Assembly (NCBI RefSeq): GCF_001423425.1
Contig: NZ_LMNX01000002.1
Location: 930,001-994,000, forward strand
DNA length: 64,000 nucleotides
From: Rhizobium sp. Leaf306
GTDB taxonomy: Bacteria; Pseudomonadota; Alphaproteobacteria; Rhizobiales; Rhizobiaceae
Direction of reading: 5' to 3'
The stretch's first letter is position 1; each line of letters begins with the position of its first letter. A program made the translations under genes and the position numbers. The notes under the pieces were generated by a model. The model was not told the DNA's origin. It searched no databases and saw nothing but the letters and a program-made list of their open reading frames with translations. Of this stretch, positions 51,826 through 60,573 are shown one piece after another.

Positions 51826-53184
51826 ATGGCAGAGGCGTTCGGCGCGAAAGAAGAAACACCTGAACTTAAGCGCGTGATGGGCCCCGGCCTGCTGCTTTTG
51901 TTCATCGTTGGCGATATTCTCGGAACGGGGATCTACGCGCTGACCGGACAAGTGGCCGCTGAAGTTGGAGGCGTTGTCTGGCTTCCATTCCTGGTCGCCT
52001 TCCTCGTCGCCTTGCTGACCGCCTGCTCCTATCTCGAACTCGTCACCAAATATCCGCAGGCAGCCGGTGCCGCACTCTACACGCATAAAGCCTTCGGCGT
52101 CCATTTCGTCACGTTCCTTGTCGCCTTCGCCGTGATGTCATCAGGCATCACGTCTGCAGCGACGGCATCGCGGGCGTTTGCTGCCAACTTCTCGACGTCG
52201 CTCGGGCTCGATCTTGGGGTCTGGGGCGTACCACTGATCGCTGTCGGCTTCATAGCGCTGGTGGCCGCAGTCAATTTCCGCGGTGTTGGTGAAAGCGTAA
52301 AGCTCAACGTCGTACTGACCGTTGTGGAACTGACCGGCCTTCTCATCATCATCGGCATCGGCCTCTGGGCAATTGCTGGTGGCGAGGGCGATGTGTCGCG
52401 TGCCTGGACGTTCGCCACACCGGAAGGTAGCGGAACGTTCTGGCCAGTAGTCGCCGCAACCGGTCTTGCCTTCTTCGCGATGGTCGGGTTCGAGGACTCG
52501 GTCAACATGGCCGAAGAGTGCAAGGAGCCAAGCCGTCTCTTCCCGAAAGTGCTGCTGACCGGTCTCGCGATCACCGGCGTGATCTACATTCTCGTGGCAA
52601 TCTCTGCGATCACGCTCGTGCCGGCAAACGAGCTTGGCGAGGGCGAGACACCGCTTCTAAAAGTCATCCAGGCCGGCGCGCCCGCGTTCCCGATCAGCAT
52701 CTTTGCGATCATCACGATGTTTGCCGTCGCCAATTCGGCGCTGATCAATATGATGATGGCAAGCCGGCTTATCTACGGCATGGCTCGCGAAAATGTGCTG
52801 CCCGCCATGCTCGGCAAGGTGCACGCAACGCGCCGCACGCCGTATATCGCAATCGTTTTCACATCGCTTCTCGCCGTCTGTCTGATTCTCTTTGCCGGCG
52901 GCGTGCCCGCTCTTGGCGGGACGACTGCACTACTGTTGCTTTGCGTCTTTGCGATCGTCAATGTCGCCGTGCTGGTCCTGCGCAAGGACAAGGTCGACCA
53001 CAAGCACTTCCGGACACCAACGATATTGCCGGTTCTTGGTGTGATCTCCTGCGTGTTTCTTGCAGGCCCATGGGCCGGTCGCGATCCGGTCCAGTATGCC
53101 ATTGCCGCCGCCCTGCTTGGCCTCGGCGTCATACTGTGGATCGCCACCGTCCAGTTCATGAAAACATCCAGCAGTTCTGCCTGA
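51826..53184 (+). CDS. APC-superfamily amino acid permease
   Basis: A 452-residue transporter with about twelve helices. Helix 1 carries the unwound GDILGTGIYALTG motif of the APC fold; helix 6 has FFAMVGFEDSVNMAEECKEP. This pattern is common in amino acid/polyamine permeases. The substrate cannot be told. Its end is 28 bp from the convergent HAD gene. GGGAGG lies upstream of the ATG. Confidence 0.93.
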   Translation: MAEAFGAKEETPELKRVMGPGLLLLFIVGDILGTGIYALTGQVAAEVGGVVWLPFLVAFLVALLTACSYLELVTKYPQAAGAALYTHKAFGVHFVTFLVAFAVMSSGITSAATASRAFAANFSTSLGLDLGVWGVPLIAVGFIALVAAVNFRGVGESVKLNVVLTVVELTGLLIIIGIGLWAIAGGEGDVSRAWTFATPEGSGTFWPVVAATGLAFFAMVGFEDSVNMAEECKEPSRLFPKVLLTGLAITGVIYILVAISAITLVPANELGEGETPLLKVIQAGAPAFPISIFAIITMFAVANSALINMMMASRLIYGMARENVLPAMLGKVHATRRTPYIAIVFTSLLAVCLILFAGGVPALGGTTALLLLCVFAIVNVAVLVLRKDKVDHKHFRTPTILPVLGVISCVFLAGPWAGRDPVQYAIAAALLGLGVILWIATVQFMKTSSSSA

Positions 53185-53212
53185 CCGGTACCAGACGACC
53201 GGCGTCAGCCTC

Positions 53213-53893
53213 TCACGCTCTGGACTGAAAGGTGATGACGCCGTCGTTGGCGACGCTTACGGAAATCCCGGTGTAATCCGGGATCCGGAAGTGCCCGCCT
53301 TCGACGTCGTGGGTATGGGTGGCGGTGATCACCATGACATCGGCACCCGCCGCCTCGCCTGCCTTGATGCCGGCAGGGACGTCCTCGAACACCATCACGT
53401 TGGAAGGGTCTGCGCCAAGCCGTTTCGCGCCGAGCCTGTAGCCCTGCGGGTCCGGTTTGCCGATCGTGACGTCCTCGGCAGTGACCAGCATGGACGGTAT
53501 CGCAAGGCCAGCTGCGGCAAGTCTTGCCTTTGCGAGTTCCAGCGGCGACGACGTCACGACACCCCATTGCCCCGCGGGCAGGCTTGCCAAGAATTCAGCA
53601 GCGCCCGGAATCTGAACGATACCCTCGACATCGTCGATCTCGCCGCGCAGAACCTTCTCCGCTTCCACTGCCGGATCAAGACCCGGCAGGTTGAGGCTGG
53701 TGATCGTATCGATGCCGCGCTTGCCGTGCATGAAGGGCAGGAATTTCTCCACGTCGAGCCCCTGCTCTGCCGCCCAGCGTCCCCAGACACGTTCGGCAGA
53801 AGCAATCGAATTGAGGATCGTTCCGTCCATGTCGAAGAGAAAGCCGCGATAACCTCTGGTCGGCAGGACGATGACGTTTTGGGAGACTGACAA
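53213..53893 (-). CDS. HAD-superfamily sugar-phosphatase-like hydrolase
   Basis: A 226-residue HAD subfamily IA enzyme. The nucleophile motif FLFDMDGTILNS is near residue 18, motif II WGVVTSSP near 110, and motifs III/IV GKPDPQGYRLGAKRLG with VFEDVPAGIKAGEAAG near 145-175. It resembles 2-deoxyglucose-6-phosphate and mannitol-1-phosphate phosphatases. It diverges from the SDR gene; the pair could act on a sugar alcohol, which is inference from position. Confidence 0.92.
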   Translation of the reverse strand: MSVSQNVIVLPTRGYRGFLFDMDGTILNSIASAERVWGRWAAEQGLDVEKFLPFMHGKRGIDTITSLNLPGLDPAVEAEKVLRGEIDDVEGIVQIPGAAEFLASLPAGQWGVVTSSPLELAKARLAAAGLAIPSMLVTAEDVTIGKPDPQGYRLGAKRLGADPSNVMVFEDVPAGIKAGEAAGADVMVITATHTHDVEGGHFRIPDYTGISVSVANDGVITFQSRA

Positions 53894-54029
53894 TGCGGAA
53901 TTCCTTTTGGAGAGACTGACGGGATTTGCAGGACCGGATACGCATCCGGACTACAGATAGGAGGGAGCCGGCGCAATTGACGGCGAGGTTCGAAGCGTTA
54001 GAACTGAGAATGGGAATGGAGAAAACCCT

Positions 54030-54800
54030 ATGAATGAGGATTTGATGGGGCACGCGGATCTGCGCGGCCGCGGCGTGCTGATCACGGGCGGCGGATCCGG
54101 CATTGGAGCGGCGCTTGTCGAGGGATTCGCGGCCCATGGCGCGAAGGTCTCGTTTATCGACATTGCCGACGAACCCAGCACAGCACTGGCGGACCGGCTT
54201 TCCGCGATCAACGATCATCCAGTCCAATATATAAGGGCGGACTTGCGCGATACCGACGCCATCAAACATGCGGTCGATGATGCGGCAGCAAGCCTCGGGT
54301 CACTCTCGGTGCTCGTGAACAATGCCGCCTGGGACGATCGCCGGGATCTCGATGATATCACCGAAGATTACTGGGACCTCAGCCAGGCGATCAATTTGAA
54401 GCAGGTGTTCTTCACATCGCAAGCCGCCGTGCCGCATATGCGGTTGGCGGGCGGTGGTGCGATCGTCAATTTCTCATCGATCGCCTGGATGCTCAACATG
54501 GGTGGCATGCCATCCTACACAACCGCCAAGGCCGGTATCGTCGGTCTGACCAAAAGCCTCGCCGGCAGGCTTGGGCCGGAAAATATCCGGGTCAATGCCA
54601 TCCTGCCCGGCATGATCGTCACCGAGCGGCAAAAGGACCTGTGGCTGAAGGATGAGGACATCGCCGCGATGATTGGGCGCCAGTGCCTCAAACGCAGCCT
54701 GGTGGCGCAGGATGTCGTGGGCCCGTGTCTGTTTCTCGCGTCGAGCGCCGCGGCTGCCATGACCGCGCAGACCTTGGTGATCGATGGTGGCGCGATCTAG
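54030..54800 (+). CDS. Short-chain dehydrogenase/reductase
   Basis: A 256-residue classical SDR. It has the TGGGSGIG cofactor motif near residue 19, NNAA near 92, catalytic Ser in NFSSIAW, and YTTAK (Tyr-X3-Lys) near 165. GGAG lies before the ATG at 54030. It most likely oxidises or reduces a sugar or sugar alcohol; no substrate can be assigned. The degenerate tRNA-like gene begins 14 bp after its stop, on the other strand. Confidence 0.93.
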   Translation: MNEDLMGHADLRGRGVLITGGGSGIGAALVEGFAAHGAKVSFIDIADEPSTALADRLSAINDHPVQYIRADLRDTDAIKHAVDDAAASLGSLSVLVNNAAWDDRRDLDDITEDYWDLSQAINLKQVFFTSQAAVPHMRLAGGGAIVNFSSIAWMLNMGGMPSYTTAKAGIVGLTKSLAGRLGPENIRVNAILPGMIVTERQKDLWLKDEDIAAMIGRQCLKRSLVAQDVVGPCLFLASSAAAAMTAQTLVIDGGAI

Positions 54801-54813
54801 CGGGAAAGGAAGA

Positions 54814-54889
54814 TGGTGCCCCTGCCGAGGAATTGAACCTGGATCGGCTGCAAACGAAGCAGCTGCTCTGGCTTTGAGCTACGAGGGGC
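54814..54889 (-). tRNA. Degenerate tRNA-like gene, anticodon CGT
   Basis: Exactly 76 nt including an encoded CCA. The minus strand folds as a cloverleaf with a 6-bp acceptor stem (GCCCCT / AGGGGC, seventh pair C-C), a D-stem GCTC/GAGC, a perfect anticodon stem GCTGC/GCAGC with loop TTCGTTT, and a T-arm with loop TTCAATT. Defects: the D-loop AAAGCCA is short and lacks the GG pair, position 37 is T instead of a purine, the T-stem has a C-C mismatch, and one linker base is extra. The anticodon would read ACG (Thr). It could be a tRNA pseudogene or a tRNA-like RNA with another use. Confidence 0.55.
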
Positions 54890-55044
54890 GTGCGAACTGA
54901 TTGCCACCGATTGGTAAGCAGCGCAATCACAGCCTTTACCAATGGTTACGGGGTAAGGTTAACCCTGGCCCATTATGGCTTGGCACAATTGAAAATGCCC
55001 TGCGGATCCTTCCAGAGGAAGAACCCGCAGGGCCTGGAGGCCAG

Positions 55045-58000
55045 CTACTCCGCTGGAGAGAGAGCGGGCGGCGCCTCCAAACCGTGCTGCCGCAGGGGCC
55101 GCATTCCGGTCATCAGGCGCGCCAGCATATAGAAGACCGGCGTCATGAAGATGCCGAAGAAGGTCACCCCGATCATGCCGGAAAATACCGCGATACCCAT
55201 GGCGACGCGCATTTCCGCACCGGCACCGGTGGACACGACCAGCGGCACCACGCCCATGATAAAGGCCATCGACGTCATCAGGATCGGGCGAAGGCGAAGG
55301 CGGCTGGATTCGACTGCAGCCTCGAACGGCGTTCGGCCTTCGAACTCCAGCTCGCGGGCGAATTCCACGATCAGGATCGCGTTCTTCGCCGACAGTCCGA
55401 CCAGCACCACCAACCCGATCTGGGTGAAGATGTTGTTGTCGCCTCCCGTCAGCCAGACACCCGTCAGTGCCGCCAGCACGCCCATCGGCACGATCATGAT
55501 GATCGCAATCGGCAGCGTCAGGCTTTCGTACTGCGCCGCCAGCACAAGATAGACCAGCAGCAGGGCGAGCGGAAACACGATGATGCTCGAATTGCCGGCC
55601 AGGATCTGCTGGTAGGTGAGATCGGTCCACTCGAAGGCAACGCCTGACGGCAGTGTTTCGTCGAGGATCTTGGTGATCGCCGCTTCCGCCTGCCCGGAGG
55701 AAAAGCCAGGTGCCGGCGCTCCGTTGATATCGGCGGCGAGGAAGCCGTTGTAGCGCGTGGTGCGTTCCGGTCCCGTCTGGGCGTCCACCTTGAGGAGCGC
55801 CGATAGAGGGATCATCTGGCCCGATTGCGAGCGGACTTTCAATGCACCGATATCCTCGGGCTTTGCACGGAACTGCGCATCCGCCTGCACCCTTACGCTG
55901 TAGGTACGGCCGAAGGCGTTGAAGTCATTGACGTAGAGTGAGCCGAGATAGATCTGCAGCGTCTCGAACACGTCGGTGACGGATACGCCCAGCTGTTCGG
56001 CCTTGGCACGGTCGAGATCGGCAAACAGCTGCGGGACGTTGATCTGGAAGCTGGAGAAGATGCCCGCCAGTTCCGGAGCCTGCATGGCCTTGGCAATCAC
56101 GGCCTTGGTTGCATCGTCCAGTGCCTGGTAACCGTAACCGGCACGGTCTTCGAGTTGCAGCTTGAAGCCGCCCGTGGTGCCGAGGCCGTTGACCGGCGGC
56201 GGCGGGAACATGGCGATGAAGGCATCCTGGATACCGGCAAACTTCTGGTTCAGTGCCATGGCGATGGCGCCGCCCGAAAGCTCCGGCGTCGTGCGGTTCT
56301 CGAAGTCGTCAAGCACCGCGAAGACGATGCCGGAATTCGATCCGATCGTGAAACCATTGATCGACAGGCCCGGGAATGCAATCGCATGCTCGACGCCCGG
56401 CTGCTTCAGGGCGATGTCGCTCATGCGCTTCACCACATCTTCGGTACGGTCGAGCGTTGCCCCATCCGGCAGCTGTGCAAAGCCGATCAGATACTGCTTG
56501 TCCTGCGCCGGTACGAAGCCGCCCGGCACCGCGTTGAACACGCTGTAGGTTGCACCGATCAGGGCGAGATAGATCACCATGACGATACTCTTGCGCGACA
56601 AAAGCCCGCCCACCGTGCGGCCATAACCGTTCGAAGCGGAACCGAAGACCCGGTTGAAGCCGCGGAAGAACCAGCCGAACAGCCAGTCCATGCCACGCGT
56701 CAGCCGGTCCTTCGGGGCATGATGCCCCTTGAGCAGAAGAGCTGCCAGTGCCGGCGACAGGGTCAGCGAGTTGATCGCCGAGATCACCGTCGAGATGGCG
56801 ATGGTGAGCGCGAACTGGCGGTAGAACTGGCCGGACAAGCCCGAGATGAAGGCGAGCGGCACGAACACGGCGACGAGAACGAGCGCGATCGCGATGATCG
56901 GTCCGGAGACTTCGCGCATTGCCTTGTAGGTGGCGTCGCGCGGATTGAGACCGTTTTCGATATTGCGCTCGACATTCTCGACGACGACGATCGCGTCATC
57001 CACGACAATACCGATCGCCAGCACCAGGCCGAACAGCGTCAGCGCGTTGATCGAGAAGCCGAGTGCATACATCACGGCGAACGTGCCGATGATCGAGACC
57101 GGAACCGCGATCAGCGGAATGATCGATGCACGCCAGGTCTGCAGGAAGACGATGACGACGATGACGACCAGCGCAATGGCTTCGAGCAGCGTATCGACGA
57201 CCTTTTCGATCGACGAGCGGACGAACTGCGTGGTGTCGTAGACGATCTCGTATTTCACGCCCTCCGGCATGGCCAGCTGCAGTTGGTCCATGGTGGCGCG
57301 GACCGTATCGGCGATCTCGATCGCATTCGAGCCCGGCGCCTGCAGGACGGGGATGGCGACTGCCGGGCGTCCGTCGAGAAGCGACCGCAGCGTATAGTCG
57401 GCGGCGCCCATCTCGACCCTTGCGACGTCGCGAAGCCTGGTGATTTCGCCGTTGGCGCCGCTCTTGACGATGATGTTGGCGAACTCTTCCGGCGACTGCA
57501 GACGTCCCTGCGCGTTGACGTTGAGCTGCAGATCCGTGCCCGGCACGTTCGGCGAGGCACCGATTATGCCGGCTGCGGCCTGGACGTTCTGCGCGCGGAT
57601 TGCGTCCGTCACGTCGCTTGCCGCGAGATTGTGCTCGGCAGCCTTTTGCGGATCGATCCAGACACGCATGGAATAGTCGCCGGCGCCAAAGACCTGCACC
57701 TGGCCGACGCCTTCGATCCGTGCCAGCCGATCCTTGACGTTCAGCGTCGCGTAGTTGCGAAGGTAGGTCAGGTCATAGCGATCGCTATCCGAGACCAGAT
57801 TGACGACCATGATGAAGTCGGGCGAGCTTTTGATCGTCGTGATGCCAAGCGCCCTCACCTCGGATGGCAAGCGCGGTTCAGCCTGGCTGACGCGGTTCTG
57901 CACCAGCTGCTGCGCCTTGTCCGGATCGGTGCCGAGCTTGAAGGTGACCGTCAGCGTCATCACGCCGTCCGACGTCGCCTGGCTCGACATGTAGAGCATG

Positions 58001-58227
58001 TCTTCGACGCCGTTGATCTGCTCTTCGAGCGGCGTCGCGACTGTCTCGGCAATCACGACCGGATTGGCGCCGGGATAGGTCGCTTTCACCACGACCGAAG
58101 GCGGAACCACGTTCGGATATTCGGAAATCGGAAGTGCGCGCATGCCAAGCAGGCCGGCGACCACGATCAGGATCGACAGGACGCCAGCAAAAACCGGTCT
58201 GTCGATGAAAAATCTTGAAATATTCAT
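55045..58227 (-). CDS. RND (HAE1) multidrug efflux pump inner-membrane subunit
   Basis: A 1060-residue transporter of the AcrB/MexF class. It begins MNISRFFIDRPVFAGVLSIL and has twelve membrane helices in two halves. The proton-relay aspartates are visible in GLVLAIGIVVDDAIVVVENVERN near 405, and the second half has LVGLSAKNAILIVEFARE near 940. It exports drugs or other amphiphiles with the adaptor encoded upstream and an outer-membrane TolC-type protein not in this window. It is the second gene of a two-gene operon, about 146 bp after the adaptor. Confidence 0.95.
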   Translation of the reverse strand: MNISRFFIDRPVFAGVLSILIVVAGLLGMRALPISEYPNVVPPSVVVKATYPGANPVVIAETVATPLEEQINGVEDMLYMSSQATSDGVMTLTVTFKLGTDPDKAQQLVQNRVSQAEPRLPSEVRALGITTIKSSPDFIMVVNLVSDSDRYDLTYLRNYATLNVKDRLARIEGVGQVQVFGAGDYSMRVWIDPQKAAEHNLAASDVTDAIRAQNVQAAAGIIGASPNVPGTDLQLNVNAQGRLQSPEEFANIIVKSGANGEITRLRDVARVEMGAADYTLRSLLDGRPAVAIPVLQAPGSNAIEIADTVRATMDQLQLAMPEGVKYEIVYDTTQFVRSSIEKVVDTLLEAIALVVIVVIVFLQTWRASIIPLIAVPVSIIGTFAVMYALGFSINALTLFGLVLAIGIVVDDAIVVVENVERNIENGLNPRDATYKAMREVSGPIIAIALVLVAVFVPLAFISGLSGQFYRQFALTIAISTVISAINSLTLSPALAALLLKGHHAPKDRLTRGMDWLFGWFFRGFNRVFGSASNGYGRTVGGLLSRKSIVMVIYLALIGATYSVFNAVPGGFVPAQDKQYLIGFAQLPDGATLDRTEDVVKRMSDIALKQPGVEHAIAFPGLSINGFTIGSNSGIVFAVLDDFENRTTPELSGGAIAMALNQKFAGIQDAFIAMFPPPPVNGLGTTGGFKLQLEDRAGYGYQALDDATKAVIAKAMQAPELAGIFSSFQINVPQLFADLDRAKAEQLGVSVTDVFETLQIYLGSLYVNDFNAFGRTYSVRVQADAQFRAKPEDIGALKVRSQSGQMIPLSALLKVDAQTGPERTTRYNGFLAADINGAPAPGFSSGQAEAAITKILDETLPSGVAFEWTDLTYQQILAGNSSIIVFPLALLLVYLVLAAQYESLTLPIAIIMIVPMGVLAALTGVWLTGGDNNIFTQIGLVVLVGLSAKNAILIVEFARELEFEGRTPFEAAVESSRLRLRPILMTSMAFIMGVVPLVVSTGAGAEMRVAMGIAVFSGMIGVTFFGIFMTPVFYMLARLMTGMRPLRQHGLEAPPALSPAE

Positions 58228-58274
58228 TGTCTAAGCCCTCTCTCCAGGGTCGAACAGAAACAACAGGCTCCCCT

Positions 58275-58298
58275 CTCGCGGCCTGTGCAGGCCGCGAG
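58275..58298. promoter_or_regulatory. Stem-loop between efflux adaptor and pump genes
   Basis: A perfect 10-bp stem, CTCGCGGCCT / AGGCCGCGAG, with a 4-nt loop, in the 146-bp gap of the efflux operon. No U-run follows on the coding strand. It may set adaptor-to-pump stoichiometry or protect the upstream mRNA. Confidence 0.65.
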
Positions 58299-58373
58299 TG
58301 CTTACCGTGTCTCGCAATTGTAGTTGTGGTTGCGGCCCGCCCCTCCAGTTAGGGAGAAGCAGACCGCATCAAG

Positions 58374-59543
58374 TCACTTGGTGGCGACTTCGTCCTGCGG
58401 CGCCACGATCGCGCCCGGGCGGATGCGCTGTAGCCCGCTGACGACGACACGATCGCCGGCAGAAAGGCCCTTTTCGACGATCCGCTGACCATCGATCACC
58501 GATCCGAGCTGAACCTGCCGGTAGCCGACCTTGTCGCCCGCCTCGACAACCAGCACGAACTTCTTGTCCTGATCGGTGCCGATCGCCTTTTCGCTGACCA
58601 GAAGGCGATCTTCGGCCTTGGGTTCACCCATGCGGACCCGCACGAACTGACCGGGGATCAAGCGCCCGCCCGGATTGTCGAAGACGGCGCGGACGCGGAT
58701 CGTGCCGCTTGCCGCGTTGACCTCGTTGTCGATCAGCTGCAGCTTGCCGCGGACAGGCGTCGTTGACGCGAGCGTGCTGGCCTCAACCGGAACGTCGCCA
58801 ATCGCCGGCACGCCGTCCTTGACGTCGACCTGGGCCAGTGTGCGGGCCACCAGTTCTTCGGCTGCATCAAAGCTTGCGTAGATCGGGCTGCTCGACACGA
58901 GCGTCGTCAGCACCGCCGAGGCAGAGCCTGCCGCCACGAGATTGCCGACGGTGACTTCAATGCGACCTGCACGCCCGGAGATCGGGGCACGAATCTGGGT
59001 ATAATCCAGATTGATCTGCGCCGATTTCAGCGTTGCCCTTGCTGCTTGGACATTGGCAATCGCTTCGGCGCGGGCGCTCTGACGCTGCGAAAGATCGCTC
59101 TGCGAAATGGTGTTGCGCGAGGCGAGCGTCTTGCCCCGTTCCAGCTCGGTCTCGGCATAATCGAGCCTTGCCTGGGCGGATGCCATCTGTCCCTCCGCCT
59201 GAGCGACGGCTGCCTTGTAGGGCTCGGGATCGATCGAGACCAGAAGATCGCCTTCCTTTACGAGACCGCCTTCACGGAAATGCACGGACAGAATTGCGCC
59301 GGCCACCCTTGGGCGAACCTCGACGCGATCAACAGCTTCCAGACGGCCGGAAAACTCTTGCCAGGTGGTGACGTTCTTCGGCTGCACGGCGGCAACCGTG
59401 ACCGGCACCGCCGGCTGAGCCGCCGCTTCCGCGGGGGCCGCATGGGCGCCTGTCGGCGTATCGATAGAGAGCGAAGCGCCTGCAATGAGCGCAGCAACAC
59501 TTATTCCGGCGCCCCACGGGGCCCAGTTTTTGATCTTCAACAT
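58374..59543 (-). CDS. RND efflux periplasmic adaptor (membrane fusion protein)
   Basis: A 389-residue adaptor of the AcrA/MexE class. An N-terminal hydrophobic segment (WGAGISVAALIAGASLSI) works as signal or anchor. A lipoyl-like half-motif (VEVRPRVAGAILSVHFREGGLVKEGDLL) begins near 77, then a coiled-coil hairpin (about 105-170), the second lipoyl half (TQIRAPISGRAGRIEV) and a beta-barrel domain. The ATG at 59543 has AGGAG 9 nt upstream; another ATG two codons earlier is too close to it. It links the RND pump to the outer-membrane channel. Confidence 0.94.
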   Translation of the reverse strand: MLKIKNWAPWGAGISVAALIAGASLSIDTPTGAHAAPAEAAAQPAVPVTVAAVQPKNVTTWQEFSGRLEAVDRVEVRPRVAGAILSVHFREGGLVKEGDLLVSIDPEPYKAAVAQAEGQMASAQARLDYAETELERGKTLASRNTISQSDLSQRQSARAEAIANVQAARATLKSAQINLDYTQIRAPISGRAGRIEVTVGNLVAAGSASAVLTTLVSSSPIYASFDAAEELVARTLAQVDVKDGVPAIGDVPVEASTLASTTPVRGKLQLIDNEVNAASGTIRVRAVFDNPGGRLIPGQFVRVRMGEPKAEDRLLVSEKAIGTDQDKKFVLVVEAGDKVGYRQVQLGSVIDGQRIVEKGLSAGDRVVVSGLQRIRPGAIVAPQDEVATK

Positions 59544-59618
59544 AATCATAATCTCCTGACGGTCCTGCCCCAGGGAGGAGGAGAAAACCGTTGTCAAACG
59601 CTAGAAATCGACGTCTGC

Positions 59619-60413
59619 TTATTCACTCAACGTTTCGACGAAGCCTTTGAACTCGGCGGAAAGACCCGCCATCCAGTTCCCCTGCCCGCCCTTGTAAACA
59701 CCCGTCCAGCCTGCGCCTTTCGGGAATATTTTCTGCCTGACCGAGACGCCCGAGGCTTCGAGCCGGTCCGCATAGTTGACAACCTCGTCATGCAGCGGAT
59801 CGTCTTCTGACGTGACGACCAGAGCCGGCGCAAGACCGGATAGCCGCGAACAGAGACAGGGCGCAGCATAGGGATGCTGAAACCCGCAGGCCGAACGCAG
59901 ATAATGGCTCCAACCGTCGGACCATTTCTCGCGCATGCCGATCTCGTCGGCTCGACGAAACGATTTCGAGGCCATCATCGGATCGATCATCGGCGACAGA
60001 AGGATCTGTCCCCGAAGCTCGCCCGGCAATTGATCTCGCGCCTTCAAAGCCACGCCCGCCGCGACGTTGCCGCCGGCCTCGTCGCCCGCAACGAAAAGCG
60101 GGGAACGGGCGGACCCGAAGCGCTTGCGGTTGCTGCTGAGATAGGCCAACGCCGCGAAGGCGCATTCCATTGCCTGCGGAAACAGATTGCCGGAGGCGGC
60201 ACCATAATCCGCCTCGACAACGATTGACCCCGCATGCGAAAACACTTGGCCAATCGGCACTTCACGGTCCCGCACACCATTCTGCTGGAATGCGGTGCCG
60301 CGCAGGTAGAGTATAATCGGCGCGACCTTGGCTGTCGGCTGGCTCTCGTAACGGTGGATCGAAACAGGCAGGCCTGCCCACTCGATCTCCGCGTTTTGGT
60401 TCCATTTCGTCAT
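59619..60413 (-). CDS. Alpha/beta-hydrolase-fold protein lacking the nucleophile serine
   Basis: A 264-residue protein of the hormone-sensitive-lipase-like alpha/beta hydrolase group. Catalytic signatures are all altered. The nucleophile elbow reads GDEAGG (Glu112 instead of Ser), the oxyanion HGGG region reads LRGTAF, and the expected C-terminal His region reads FPKGAGWTG. Only the acid Asp (SEDDPLHDEV) is kept. It is therefore probably not an esterase and may bind a ligand. It lies about 75 bp upstream of the efflux adaptor gene on the same strand and diverges from a LysR regulator, so it is likely part of the efflux operon. Confidence 0.88.
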   Translation of the reverse strand: MTKWNQNAEIEWAGLPVSIHRYESQPTAKVAPIILYLRGTAFQQNGVRDREVPIGQVFSHAGSIVVEADYGAASGNLFPQAMECAFAALAYLSSNRKRFGSARSPLFVAGDEAGGNVAAGVALKARDQLPGELRGQILLSPMIDPMMASKSFRRADEIGMREKWSDGWSHYLRSACGFQHPYAAPCLCSRLSGLAPALVVTSEDDPLHDEVVNYADRLEASGVSVRQKIFPKGAGWTGVYKGGQGNWMAGLSAEFKGFVETLSE

Positions 60414-60573
60414 TCAATCCTCCTGCCACAGCCCAAAGGCCGGATTGGCGAAAGGCATCTTGCCGAATAACTTGGCCCTGATATTATTGTTCCTGACAGA
60501 ACTCACAAGTCGCTGAAATCGGCAACACTGTTCCGGATAGGCGAATAATACAACTTTTCGAACGGAATCAACG

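Noticed and set aside
56155..58218. 687-residue plus-strand frame opposite the RND pump gene
   Set aside because: Asp/Arg/His-rich shadow of a GC-rich gene; the minus-strand frame is an unambiguous AcrB-type transporter.
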